Position numbers and translations under genes: made by a program | In this document: piece after piece, positions 26,483-35,195 of the stretch | How the letters are laid out: every line of letters begins with the position of its first letter | Numbering within the stretch: position 1 is the first letter of the stretch | Source: JABWBD01 sp040768665 | GTDB taxonomy: Bacteria; Planctomycetota; Planctomycetia; Pirellulales; Thermoguttaceae | NCBI GenBank assembly: GCA_040768665.1 | Contig: JAXGMN010000049.1 | Coordinates: forward strand, 1-64,000 | Direction of reading: 5' to 3' | DNA: 64,000 bases | Notes under the pieces: generated by a model | The model's database searches: none | What the model was told of the DNA's origin: nothing | What the model saw: only the letters and a program-made list of their open reading frames with translations

Positions 26483-26565
26483 CGAAAAAGGGGCTGGCTC
26501 TGTGACCGGTGGCAGATTAACTTGACGACAGGCACACGGTGTCGCGGTGCCTCTCCCCTTTTTCG
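26483..26565 (+). repeat. REPIN-like inverted repeat, subtype B, copy 2
   Basis: Arms CGAAAAAGGGGCTGGCTCTG and CGGTGCCTCTCCCCTTTTTCG, with a roughly 43-nt loop. It ends 17 nt before the stop of the minus-strand DUF4432 gene, where it could terminate transcription. Confidence 0.85.
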
Positions 26566-26581
26566 TCACCCGGGCGCCCGC

Positions 26582-27742
26582 CTACGACCAGTCCGGATAC
26601 GGCCGCCCACAAACTTCCCCCCTAACGCCTTCTTGAAGCTTTCGCACGGCGTCGAACGCTGCGGCGACGCTCTCGGGCGTCGTGTGCACCTCGATCGTGA
26701 GTTCAAACGTCCTCGACTGACCGGGATCGAGGATCGCGACTCGCCCGTGCTTCTTCTCGACCGACTTGCGGTTCGGGAAATTGATGCCCGGCTCGAGCCC
26801 CGTCACGTAGCCGTCGATCTCCGCCTGACGGTTTTTCCAGAGCGTGAAGCAGGGCAACTGATTGACGTTGAAGTGATAACTCACGCCCTGGTCCGCCGCC
26901 GGATTGGCAAGTACCACGCGCGACCAACCGTCGGCGTCGCCCACCGGTTGGGCAAAGAAGACCGCCTCACCTAGTTCCGGGGCTTCGGGGCCGTAGGTGT
27001 CCCATTGCGAAAGATTGCCGACTGCGACCTCGTCGCGGGGCGCCAACCGTCTGAAAGGCAACGCAACCTTGGAACCCGGCACCGCGAGCGGCCGTCCGAA
27101 ATTCGTGTGGTACAGCAGTTCGAGATCGCCGGGCGCGGCGGAGATATTGGTGATCGTGTCGGTAATGGTCACTCCCGGCTGGCCGACTCGCGTTGTATAA
27201 CGCGACACCATCCGCATCTTGTTGCCGAACAGGCGGGCCTCGTCGACCGTGCCGGCCACGCTGATCTCGCCGGAATCGCCGTCGATGACCACTTCGACCC
27301 GGTGGGCCGGGAGGTTGGCGATTTTGCCGTGCAGAGGGTAACGGAGCGTGCCGTTGTCGTTAAACTCCGGCGCGCCGTTGCTCTCGAGCCCGCAGCGGCA
27401 GAGCAGTTCGTCGAACCCGTCGAGCCAACCGATTCCACTGGCTTCGCTCAGCCGAACGAAGGCGGGATGGACCGGTCCTTTCACCGGCGACCGCCAACCA
27501 AGCGACACGCTGCCCTGGCGGGCATGCCAGATGCCCATGCCTCGCGTAGGAATGAGCACGCAGCGAAACGCGCCGTTGTCGATCTCGATGGCCTCGACCC
27601 CGTCACGGAGGCCTCCCCGCAACGTCCGCTTGGTCAGCGAGTATCCGGTGGCGGAGCCTGGGACGTTGCGAGGGGAAAGCAGAATGCTGTCGACATACAG
27701 GTCCTGGTCGACGTCGGTTAGTACCCACGTGTGTTTGGCCAT
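26582..27742 (-). CDS. DUF4432 family protein, aldose-epimerase-like
   Basis: 386 residues from ATG 27742. The beta-supersandwich of galactose mutarotase-like proteins is suggested by successive beta strands and the motif set EIDNGAFRCVLIPTRGMGIW near the start, DELLCRCGLESNGAP, LPLHGKIANLPAHRV-type and TNFGRPLAVPG. DUF4432 proteins are thought to act on free or phosphorylated sugars; the substrate is not known. It lies 42 nt downstream of the phosphofructokinase gene on the same strand, so a link to sugar metabolism fits. Confidence 0.85.
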   Translation of the reverse strand: MAKHTWVLTDVDQDLYVDSILLSPRNVPGSATGYSLTKRTLRGGLRDGVEAIEIDNGAFRCVLIPTRGMGIWHARQGSVSLGWRSPVKGPVHPAFVRLSEASGIGWLDGFDELLCRCGLESNGAPEFNDNGTLRYPLHGKIANLPAHRVEVVIDGDSGEISVAGTVDEARLFGNKMRMVSRYTTRVGQPGVTITDTITNISAAPGDLELLYHTNFGRPLAVPGSKVALPFRRLAPRDEVAVGNLSQWDTYGPEAPELGEAVFFAQPVGDADGWSRVVLANPAADQGVSYHFNVNQLPCFTLWKNRQAEIDGYVTGLEPGINFPNRKSVEKKHGRVAILDPGQSRTFELTIEVHTTPESVAAAFDAVRKLQEGVRGEVCGRPYPDWS

Positions 27743-27784
27743 CAATCCGTCTCCTTCGGAAAATCTGCTGGTGCGTGATTCAAA

Positions 27785-29149
27785 CTACTGCGTCTCGACG
27801 CGCGGCTCGAGATACCGGGCCAGCAGGTGGAAGTCCTCGCCGGGGCAAATCGGGCGGTCGTGGGCCCGGAGGATATCGTAGTTGATCAGTTTCTCGAATG
27901 GCTCGTAAAGCAGCCCGAGCTGACCGCTCACAGAGACCATCACGCCGTCTTTCCCCTCCTCAGCCAGCGCCCGATACGCGCCGACGCCCAATTGGCTTCC
28001 CAGTGCCACGTCAAAGGCCGTGGGCCGGTGGCAGCGGACCTCGTAGCCGAACTGCACGCCGTTGACCTTGGCCTTCTTGCCCGTCCGACGCTGGAACTCC
28101 TCCGCGGCCAGGCGACCGAAACGGCTGCTGAACTTGAGCTGGGAAACGGGGAAATGGCCGAACTCATCCGGCTCGAGACAACGAAAATCCTCTTCCGAGA
28201 CGCAGGTCCGGATCACATTCAGCGGCAGGTATTCCCCAAGTCCTTCGGCCATGACGATCACGCCGTACGGCTTGCCCTCCCGGTGCCGCACTTCCATCAT
28301 GTCGACGATGCGGCTGACGACCGCATCCACTTTGAAGACGTCGCGCTGCTGCGGCTTGCCGGTCTTCTCGTCGATCACCTCTTTACCTGTTTTCGGATTG
28401 ACGGTCGTCTCCATATACCACCACTCTTCTGCAACGTCCTCCAACCCGATCACCAGGTTGGCCTCGCCGGCGATCGCAGCGCCGTAGGCCAGCCAGCCCG
28501 CCTTGCGTCCCATGACCTGGGCGATGAAGTACGCGCGCGCGGAGACGGCGTCGGCCAGCAGGTTGCGGCACTGCGTGGCGAGCATTTCCACGGCGGTGAA
28601 ATAGCCGAACGTGAAGTCGATTCCCTGGTAGTCGTTATCGATCGTCTTGGGCAGGTGGACTACCCGAATCCGCTTCTGCTCTTTCTGCCGGTCTTGGTAC
28701 AGCTTGAACTTCGCGGCCGTGGTCAGGGTATCGTCGCCTCCAATGGAGATCAGGGCATCGACTTCCAGCGACCGCAGGGCCGCGTAAACCGTCGCCAGGG
28801 GAGCGGTCTTTTCGGAATCCTCGAGATCCTTCGGCTCCTTAAGCTGCTTGCCCGGGTTTGCCCGCGCCGTGCCGATCATGATGCCGGAACTGGTCCTGGC
28901 GCCTTCCAGGTCGCGGTGGTCGAGAAGCGTGTAGGCGAGCCCCTCTTTGAGCAAACTGCCCGACTTGTATTCCATCAAGTGCGAATAGCCGTTGCGGAGG
29001 CCGAGGACATCGATCCCGACCTTCGAAAAGCAACTGGCGGCGGATGCGATCACGGCATTCGCGGCCGGCGCGGGTCCGCCGGAAAAAAGGATCGCCACGC
29101 GGCGAAGATCGGTCTTCGGTCTTGGTGGGCTGGAAAGGGGCGCGGTCAT
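27785..29149 (-). CDS. pfp: 6-phosphofructokinase, PPi-dependent type
   Basis: 454 residues. It phosphorylates fructose 6-phosphate to the 1,6-bisphosphate. The active-site motif GGDD (137-140), with Asp in place of Gly, and PKTIDND (167-173), with Lys in place of Gly, are the accepted hallmarks of pyrophosphate-using enzymes, so the reaction is probably reversible. Further motifs MGRKAGWLA, MAEGLGEYLP and QFGYEVRCHRPTAFD fit the long PFK group. The ATG has CCGGAG upstream. It follows accC by 34 nt on the same strand. The symbol is by motif, not by close comparison. Confidence 0.92.
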   Translation of the reverse strand: MTAPLSSPPRPKTDLRRVAILFSGGPAPAANAVIASAASCFSKVGIDVLGLRNGYSHLMEYKSGSLLKEGLAYTLLDHRDLEGARTSSGIMIGTARANPGKQLKEPKDLEDSEKTAPLATVYAALRSLEVDALISIGGDDTLTTAAKFKLYQDRQKEQKRIRVVHLPKTIDNDYQGIDFTFGYFTAVEMLATQCRNLLADAVSARAYFIAQVMGRKAGWLAYGAAIAGEANLVIGLEDVAEEWWYMETTVNPKTGKEVIDEKTGKPQQRDVFKVDAVVSRIVDMMEVRHREGKPYGVIVMAEGLGEYLPLNVIRTCVSEEDFRCLEPDEFGHFPVSQLKFSSRFGRLAAEEFQRRTGKKAKVNGVQFGYEVRCHRPTAFDVALGSQLGVGAYRALAEEGKDGVMVSVSGQLGLLYEPFEKLINYDILRAHDRPICPGEDFHLLARYLEPRVETQ

Positions 29150-29183
29150 GCGGACACTCCGGATCTTGGTGAAGAATATTGGG

Positions 29184-30527
29184 TTAGCCCGGCCACGTCC
29201 GTTCGATAAACGTCGTATCCACCCGAGCTTCGGTAAACGCGGAATGACTGAGGATCTCGAGGTGGCGGGAGACCGTCGTCGAGACCCCTTCGATTTTCAG
29301 TTCCGACAAGGCCCGCCGCATGCATGCGATCGCTTCCTCGCGGGTCGGCTGATGGACCAGGAGCTTGCCGATCATCGAGTCGTAGAAAGGCGAGACCTCG
29401 TAGCCGGCATGGGCATGCGAATCCCACCGGACGCCGTAGCCGCCGGGGATGATCATCCGCCCGATCTTGCCCGGCGAGGGGCGGAAGTTCTTCGTGGGAT
29501 CCTCGGCATTGATGCGGCACTCAATCGCGGCGCCGCGGGGGACGACGTCCTCCTGCCGGAAGGGCAGGGGCTCCCCGGCGGCGACACGGAGCTGCGATTT
29601 GATCAAATCGACTCCCGCCACCAACTCGGTCACCGGGTGCTCGACCTGGATGCGAGCGTTGACCTCGATGAAGTAGAAGTTGCCCTGCCGGTCGACGATG
29701 AACTCGACCGTGCCGGCGTTGGTGTAGCTGGCCGCCTTGACCAGCCGCACCGCCGATTCGCAGATCGCATTGCGAGTGCTCTCGTCGAGATTCGGCGCGG
29801 GGCTTTCTTCGATCAGTTTCTGGTGGCGACGCTGCATGGTGCAATCGCGTTCCCAAAGGTGGACGACGTTGCCGTGCAAGTCGGCGAGGATCTGAACCTC
29901 GACGTGCCGCGGATGCTCGACATATTTTTCGATGTAGACGTCGCCGCTGCCAAACGCCGCCGCCGCCTCGGCCTGGGCCTGCTGGACCGCCGATTTCAAG
30001 GCCAGATCGTTCAACGCGACGCGCATGCCGCGTCCGCCGCCCCCTGCCGCCGCCTTGATCAATACCGGAAATCCGATGCGGTGGGCTACCGCCAGCGCCT
30101 CGGCCTCGTCGCCAATCAGCCCTTCGCTGCCGGGCACGGTTGGGACCCCCGTCTCCATGGCCAGACGGCGAGCTGCATTCTTGTCGCCCACCAGGGCCAT
30201 CGCCTCGTGACTGGGACCGATAAACTCGATCTGGCAGCTTCGGCAGATCTCGGCAAAGTGCGAGTTCTCCGCCAGAAAGCCATAGCCGGGATGGATCGCC
30301 TGGACATTGCCGATCTCCGCGGCGCTGATCACCCGGTCGATCTTCAGATAGCTCTCACCCGCCTTCGGCGGGCCCACGCAATAGGCTTCGTCGGCCAGCT
30401 CCAAATACGCCGCGCCGCGGTCGGCTTCGCTGAAAATGGCGACCGTCTCGATTCCCAGTTCGCGGCATGCTCGCAGGATCCGCAGGGCGATCTCACCACG
30501 ATTTGCCACCAGAATACGCTTGAACAT
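29184..30527 (-). CDS. accC: Acetyl-CoA carboxylase, biotin carboxylase subunit
   Basis: 447 residues, normal length. It carboxylates biotin on AccB using ATP and bicarbonate, the first half-reaction of malonyl-CoA formation. The N-terminal domain begins MFKRILVANRGEIALRILRA. The ATP-grasp glycine loop is AAAGGGGRGMRV, the metal and catalytic residues lie in YFIEVNARIQVEHPVTE, and the KFRPSPG-type segment is near the end. The ATG shares one base with the accB stop (TGATG), so translation is coupled. A GTG one codon earlier is a possible alternative. Confidence 0.97.
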   Translation of the reverse strand: MFKRILVANRGEIALRILRACRELGIETVAIFSEADRGAAYLELADEAYCVGPPKAGESYLKIDRVISAAEIGNVQAIHPGYGFLAENSHFAEICRSCQIEFIGPSHEAMALVGDKNAARRLAMETGVPTVPGSEGLIGDEAEALAVAHRIGFPVLIKAAAGGGGRGMRVALNDLALKSAVQQAQAEAAAAFGSGDVYIEKYVEHPRHVEVQILADLHGNVVHLWERDCTMQRRHQKLIEESPAPNLDESTRNAICESAVRLVKAASYTNAGTVEFIVDRQGNFYFIEVNARIQVEHPVTELVAGVDLIKSQLRVAAGEPLPFRQEDVVPRGAAIECRINAEDPTKNFRPSPGKIGRMIIPGGYGVRWDSHAHAGYEVSPFYDSMIGKLLVHQPTREEAIACMRRALSELKIEGVSTTVSRHLEILSHSAFTEARVDTTFIERTWPG

Positions 30528-31021
30528 CACTGCCTCGTATCGACCTTAAACAGAGGCTGTCCGAACTCGACCGGCTCGCCGTTTTCTACCAGCACGGCGA
30601 CGATCTTCCCGCCGACCTCGGCCGGAATCTGATTGAAGACCTTCATGGCCTCGACGATGCAGACCGTCGTGTCCGGGCCGATTGCGTCGCCCACCTTCAC
30701 GTACGGGGGCGAGTCGGGATCGGGTGCGGCGTAAAAGGTACCAACCATCGGGCTGGTAATCACGGCGATGTGCTCTTCTTTTGCCGGAGCGCTTGCGGTC
30801 GGCGGCGGTGCGGCGGGTTCTGCCGGGGAAGGAACAGGGACGATCGGCGCGGCGCGAGCCGGCAGGGCAACCGGGGCCGACTCGCCCCCCCGGCGCAACA
30901 CCACGCGGGTGTCGCCCTGGCGAAGATCGATCTCGCTCAAGTCGTGTTCATTCATCAACTCGACCAGGCGGCGAATCCTTCGCACGTCGAAAACATCTTG
31001 GCTAGGCGTTGATCCGGACAT
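30527..31021 (-). CDS. accB: Acetyl-CoA carboxylase biotin carboxyl carrier protein
   Basis: 164 residues from ATG 31021. An N-terminal helical segment (about 8-45) and a Pro/Ala-rich flexible linker (about 48-80) precede the biotinyl domain. K127 in CIVEAMKVFN is the biotin attachment site, and the thumb-like SPMVGTFYAAPDPDSPP loop is present. It carries biotin between AccC and the carboxyltransferase, whose genes are not in this window. It is coupled to accC by overlap and lies 99 nt downstream of the M24 peptidase. Confidence 0.97.
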   Translation of the reverse strand: MSGSTPSQDVFDVRRIRRLVELMNEHDLSEIDLRQGDTRVVLRRGGESAPVALPARAAPIVPVPSPAEPAAPPPTASAPAKEEHIAVITSPMVGTFYAAPDPDSPPYVKVGDAIGPDTTVCIVEAMKVFNQIPAEVGGKIVAVLVENGEPVEFGQPLFKVDTRQ

Positions 31022-31120
31022 AGGTGCACTCCGGGCTAGGATCCTTCGGACGACTTGAGAGCCGCGAAAAGACAAGTTGTACGGCGACCGGTGGCAAGCA
31101 ACTTGTTTTTCCGCAGCTCC

Positions 31121-32215
31121 TCAGCGGACGAGAGCTTCTTCGAACTGTTTGGGAACGGCCGTCAGGACTTCGTGGCCTGTCCGCGTCACCAGCACGTCGT
31201 CTTCGATGCGAACTCCGCCCCAGCCTGGCAGGTAAATCCCCGGCTCGACGGTCACGACCATCCCCGGCTTCAACACCGTCTTCATGTTCACCGCCAGCCG
31301 CGGCGCTTCATGAACCTGCAGCCCGAGTCCATGCCCCAACCCGTGTCCGAAGTATCGACCGAAACCGGCGTCGGAAATCACGTCGCGCGCCACACGATCC
31401 ACATCGGCGGCCGCGACCCCGGGGCGGATCGCGTCGATCGCCTTGAGCTGCGCTTTCAACACAACTCTATAGATGCGTTCGAGTTTGGGCGAGATTTTAC
31501 CTGTCACCAGAACGCGCGTCAAGTCGCTGCAATACAGGCCCCCATTAGCCCCCCAGTCGATGAGAACGAACCCGCTGGAGCCGATCGCACGGTCGGTCAC
31601 CGTGGCGTGCGGCAAGGCCGATCGAGGCCCGGTGGCCACAATGCTCGGGAAGGATGCCCCGCGCGCACCGAACCTCCGCATCTGGTGCTCGAGTTCGTTT
31701 CCCACTTCCCGTTCGGTCTGGTCCGGGTGCAGCGTCGCACGGATCGCAGCGAAAGCCTTTTCGGCGTACCAGACGGCCTGCCGCATCGCCTCGATCTCGT
31801 AGCGGTCTTTGGTCCGCCGAAGCCGCTCCACCGTCCCCGAGGTGGTGATTATCTCGAGCTTGGGTGACTCAACCGAAATCCTCTCGCGCATGGCGACGGT
31901 CATCGAGTCTCCCTCGATAGCCAGCCGGCGCACCTTGGCCGACTTCAGCACCCTGACCACCGCCTCGAGCATCTGTAGCCCCGGCTTGCGGATAAATACG
32001 TCCAAGCCGGGGCACTCCTCACCCAATTGGACGGTGTACCGCGGGTCGCTTATGACCAGCTCGCCATCGTTGCGAACCAACAGATAGCTATCGTCCCCGG
32101 TGAAGCCGGTCAGATAGGTGACATTGGTGAAATCGGTGACCAGAATTGTGTCGGCCCCCGCTTTGCGCAGGGCCCGTTGAAGCCGGTCACGCCGCAAACG
32201 ATGCTGGCTTGTCAT
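31121..32215 (-). CDS. M24 family aminopeptidase (Xaa-Pro peptidase type)
   Basis: 364 residues from ATG 32215, with CAGGAG 9 nt upstream. It removes N-terminal residues preceding proline, or splits Xaa-Pro dipeptides. An N-terminal creatinase-like domain (about 1-130) precedes the pita-bread fold. Metal ligands are the Asp in IDWGANGGLY and in CSDLTRV, the His in GHGLGHGLGLQVHEAP, and the Glu in VTVEPGIYLPG and VRIEDDVLV. In many bacteria this gene precedes efp or accB, as here. That points to housekeeping co-expression rather than shared biochemistry. Confidence 0.92.
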   Translation of the reverse strand: MTSQHRLRRDRLQRALRKAGADTILVTDFTNVTYLTGFTGDDSYLLVRNDGELVISDPRYTVQLGEECPGLDVFIRKPGLQMLEAVVRVLKSAKVRRLAIEGDSMTVAMRERISVESPKLEIITTSGTVERLRRTKDRYEIEAMRQAVWYAEKAFAAIRATLHPDQTEREVGNELEHQMRRFGARGASFPSIVATGPRSALPHATVTDRAIGSSGFVLIDWGANGGLYCSDLTRVLVTGKISPKLERIYRVVLKAQLKAIDAIRPGVAAADVDRVARDVISDAGFGRYFGHGLGHGLGLQVHEAPRLAVNMKTVLKPGMVVTVEPGIYLPGWGGVRIEDDVLVTRTGHEVLTAVPKQFEEALVR

Positions 32216-32280
32216 CAGGCGACTCCTGGAGTAATCGGCCGAATCATCCAGCGTAAGCCGCAACCAGTGGCATGGCAAGG

Positions 32281-32305
32281 GTAGGCCCCGCTTGCCGAGC
32301 GGGAC
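32281..32305 (+). repeat. 25-bp short palindromic repeat, copy 1
   Basis: GTAGGCCCCGCTTGCCGAGC followed by GGGAC. The central CCCGCTTGCCGAGCGGG is a 7-bp-arm palindrome. A second copy differing at 2 of 25 positions lies at 38063-38087 in the same orientation. This one sits in the gap between the M24 peptidase and the DUF4010 gene. Confidence 0.65.
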
Positions 32306-32376
32306 GTGGCAGCCGGAGAGGATCCAGCGCCCAGGCTCCACTCCACGCTCTCTAACCGCATACGGCAGGCAGATCC

Positions 32377-33612
32377 TCACTGCCACAAAGCTAGCAGCAA
32401 CGCCCCACCAACCAGAGGCACGGAGAACATCACGGCGAGATGCCCCAGGAGCCGCCGATGCCCCAACAGCCCGGCAATCCCTGCCTTGAACACCAGGTTG
32501 GCCATCGCGGCGACGATAAGCAGACGCCATCCGTCTTCGACTGCAAACCGCGTGTCCGTCTCGGCAATCCGCGCGGTCGACAGGGTGATCGCATCCATGT
32601 CGGTCAGCCCCGAGAGGAACGCCACGGCGTAAAGGCCTTGGCTGCCAAGATACTCCCGGGCCGCTGCCAGCGCCAGGAGGACTGCCACGTACATCCCGGC
32701 AAAAAAGACGGCCGACTTGAGGTGCGTGGGATTCTCCTGCTCGGGCATCTCCGCAGGCGCTTGGCGGACGCGAAGCCAGGCAACCAACGCGGGAACCATT
32801 GTCAGCAGCATGAGTAAGATCACGGGGGCCGCTGCCGTGGCAAGGAAGTCTGGCGCCACGACCGCGATTTCCACCAGGACCCGGACAAACACGATCGTCG
32901 AGGCGATCATGACGACGATTGCCGCTGCCTGCGTGCTGATCGGACCGGTGCGAGCCTGGCGCGCGTAGCTGACCGTCGTTGCCGTACTGGAGATCGCGCC
33001 TCCGAGCACCCCGCCGAGCAGGATGCCGGCGTTCGGGCCCAGGAACCGGTAGACGATATATCCCCCCAGGCTCATGCCGACAATCAGCACCACCAGTAGC
33101 CAGGTTTCGAACGGATTGAAAATATCCAGGGGACCGTACTTCTCATTGGGCAAGATCGGCAGGATAATGCAGGTAATCAGGACAAACTGCATGATCGCCC
33201 GCAGGTCGCGATCCCCGAGCGTGTGAGCGAACCGGTGCAATTCGGGCTTGAACTGGAGCAACACTGCGACGCCGCCCCCCAGGGCGATCGCCACGGACAT
33301 CGGAGCGACGACGAGCATCGCGCCGACAGCATACATCAGTAGGGCGGCTACCCCGGTTGTCGTGCCGGGGTCTGGTTCTTCCCTGCGAATCCTCAGCAAC
33401 GCCGGAAAGCTCAGCGTCACGATCAACGCCAGCAGACCCGTCGGCACCATCCAGCTTCCCAGCATGGCACACACCGTACCCAGCAGCGTAATCATGGGAA
33501 ACGTCCGCATGCCGGGCATGCCGGTTTCGGTCCGTTCCCGCTGCAGTCCGACCAAAAGGCCCAGAAGCAGCGACATGCCGAGTTGCTGAAATGCGACCGT
33601 CGTTTCGGACAA
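32377..33612 (-). CDS. MgtC/SapB N-terminal domain with DUF4010, membrane protein
   Basis: 411 residues from a TTG at 33612 preceded by GTAGGAGG. This start makes the protein begin directly with the typical FQQLGMSLLLGLLVGLQRER segment. Longer in-frame starts (ATG 33663) would add residues without family similarity. About ten or eleven membrane helices are visible. The first third is the MgtC-like domain, and the rest is DUF4010 (for example SGLTDMDAITLSTARIA near the end). Its role is unknown; related proteins are linked to magnesium stress or ion transport. It is divergent from the secreted protein at 33662 with a gap of only 49 nt. Confidence 0.88.
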   Translation of the reverse strand: MSETTVAFQQLGMSLLLGLLVGLQRERTETGMPGMRTFPMITLLGTVCAMLGSWMVPTGLLALIVTLSFPALLRIRREEPDPGTTTGVAALLMYAVGAMLVVAPMSVAIALGGGVAVLLQFKPELHRFAHTLGDRDLRAIMQFVLITCIILPILPNEKYGPLDIFNPFETWLLVVLIVGMSLGGYIVYRFLGPNAGILLGGVLGGAISSTATTVSYARQARTGPISTQAAAIVVMIASTIVFVRVLVEIAVVAPDFLATAAAPVILLMLLTMVPALVAWLRVRQAPAEMPEQENPTHLKSAVFFAGMYVAVLLALAAAREYLGSQGLYAVAFLSGLTDMDAITLSTARIAETDTRFAVEDGWRLLIVAAMANLVFKAGIAGLLGHRRLLGHLAVMFSVPLVGGALLLALWQ

Positions 33613-33661
33613 ATCCAGGCTCCTCCTACCCACTGCAACTATACCACTCAGAATAACACCC

Positions 33662-35056
33662 ATGAAATTCACTTCCTCTCTACCGTTTCTCCTACCAGCC
33701 CTCGCACTGGGATCCGTCTCCATCACCTGGGCCGCCGACCCCCTCCAGCCCTGTCGGATCGAAATCGTCGAAGCCGGCACCGGTTGGCCCGTGCCGCTGG
33801 TCGAGTTGCGGACGACACACCATGCCCGATTCGTGAGTGATAACGCGGGTGCGATCGCCTTCGACCTGCCCGAACTGATGGGCCGTGAAACGTGGTTCGA
33901 CGTGATCGGCTACGGCTACGAAGTGCCCAAGGATGGATTCGGCTATCACGGCGTTCGTCTCAAACCGGAGCCCGGCAAGACGCTCAAGGTGGTTGTCGAG
34001 CGCAAGATCATTGCGAAACGAATCGGACGAATCACCGGTGGCGGGCTGTTCGGCGAAAGCCAGAAGCTGGGCCGCGAACTCGATTGGCGCGAGGCGGGCG
34101 TTCTCGGCTGCGATAGTGTGCAGAATGCGGTGCATCGGGGACGTCTTTTCTGGCTCTGGGGCGACACCACCCTCGCAAAGTACCCGCTGGGTATCTTTCA
34201 CGGCTCCAGTGCGACGACCTCGCCCACGCCGCTTGCGTCGTTCCAACCGCCGCTGCGTCTGAAGCTCGACTATTTCACCGACGAGAACGCAGCACCGCGC
34301 GGAGTCGCCAAGATGCCCGGAGACGGGCCGACCTGGGTCAGCGGCTACGTCAGCTTGCCCGACAAGACCGGCACCTCCCGGCTGGTCGGCTCCTATGCCA
34401 AGATTAGGCCGCCGATGGAAGCGTACGCCTGGGGCCTCGCCGTCTGGAACGACGAAGCCGCCACGTTCGAACCGCTTCAGACCGTCTGGACGAAGTCCGA
34501 CGCCGCTCCAACCCCTCCGCCGCTGCCCAAAGGCCACCCGGTCTTTTGGATTGATGCCGGCGGCCGCCAATGGGTGCTGTTCGGAGACCCGTTGCCCACG
34601 CTCCGGTGCCCGGCCACATTCGAGGCGTGGCAGGACGCGTCGACTTGGGAAAAACTCGATCCGCAGGAAAAAATCCCCGCGCTAGGCGGCGATGAACCCG
34701 TGAAGCCACACAGCGGTTCGATTGCGTTCAATCCATGGCGGAAGCGGTGGGTGACTGTCTTCATGCAGGCCTTTGGCAAACCGTCTGCATTCGGCGAAAT
34801 CTGGTATGCTGAGGCCGACGCGCCCACCGGGCCTTGGGGTCCCGCCGTGAAGGTGCTCAGCCACCAGAACTACACCTTCTACAACCCGCGGCTGCACCCG
34901 GAATTCACGCCGGACGATTCCCCGCTCGTCTTCTTCGAGGGCACCTACACCATGCTGTTCTCCAAAAACGAGCGCCCTACGCCCCGGTTTGACTACAACC
35001 AGATCCTCTACCGGCTCGATCTTGACGACCCGCGGCTGGGTCTTGCAACGCCCTAA
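33662..35056 (+). CDS. Secreted propeller-like protein, DUF4185/GH43-like, unassigned
   Basis: 464 residues with a signal peptide (about 1-25, ending ITWAAD). An N-terminal beta domain (about 28-115) may be transthyretin-like (EIVEAGTGWPVPLVELRTTH). The rest shows repeated aromatic strands with sample motifs FWLWGDTT, WVSGYVSLPD, FWIDAGGRQWVLFGDP, HSGSIAFNPWRKRWV and NYTFYNPRLHPE. This is a pattern of five-bladed propellers such as DUF4185 and GH43-like proteins. It may bind or cleave an external glycan. The start is the first ATG; a ribosome site is weak. Confidence 0.75.
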   Translation: MKFTSSLPFLLPALALGSVSITWAADPLQPCRIEIVEAGTGWPVPLVELRTTHHARFVSDNAGAIAFDLPELMGRETWFDVIGYGYEVPKDGFGYHGVRLKPEPGKTLKVVVERKIIAKRIGRITGGGLFGESQKLGRELDWREAGVLGCDSVQNAVHRGRLFWLWGDTTLAKYPLGIFHGSSATTSPTPLASFQPPLRLKLDYFTDENAAPRGVAKMPGDGPTWVSGYVSLPDKTGTSRLVGSYAKIRPPMEAYAWGLAVWNDEAATFEPLQTVWTKSDAAPTPPPLPKGHPVFWIDAGGRQWVLFGDPLPTLRCPATFEAWQDASTWEKLDPQEKIPALGGDEPVKPHSGSIAFNPWRKRWVTVFMQAFGKPSAFGEIWYAEADAPTGPWGPAVKVLSHQNYTFYNPRLHPEFTPDDSPLVFFEGTYTMLFSKNERPTPRFDYNQILYRLDLDDPRLGLATP

Positions 35057-35060
35057 CAGA

Positions 35061-35080
35061 ACGGGGACTGGCTCCGAGCT
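35061..35080 (+). repeat. Half copy of subtype-B repeat
   Basis: The left arm GGGGACTGGCTCCGAGC sits 5 nt after the stop codon of the propeller-like gene. No matching right arm (GGTGCCTGTCCCC) follows within 150 nt, so this is a solo half element or a decayed copy. Confidence 0.6.
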
Positions 35081-35195
35081 AGACACCCAAAAAAAGAGAA
35101 AAAACAGATCTTTGATGGCAACCCGGTTTTCAACTTCTCACAGCAACTGCTCTTTTTTTCTTGAGAGGGAGTCAAACGGAGGGTGCGAACACGCG

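Noticed and set aside
26143..26505. A 120-codon plus-strand frame that could be a small gene
   Set aside because: It ends inside a repeat, has no ribosome site and no recognisable protein. I left it as unexplained sequence.
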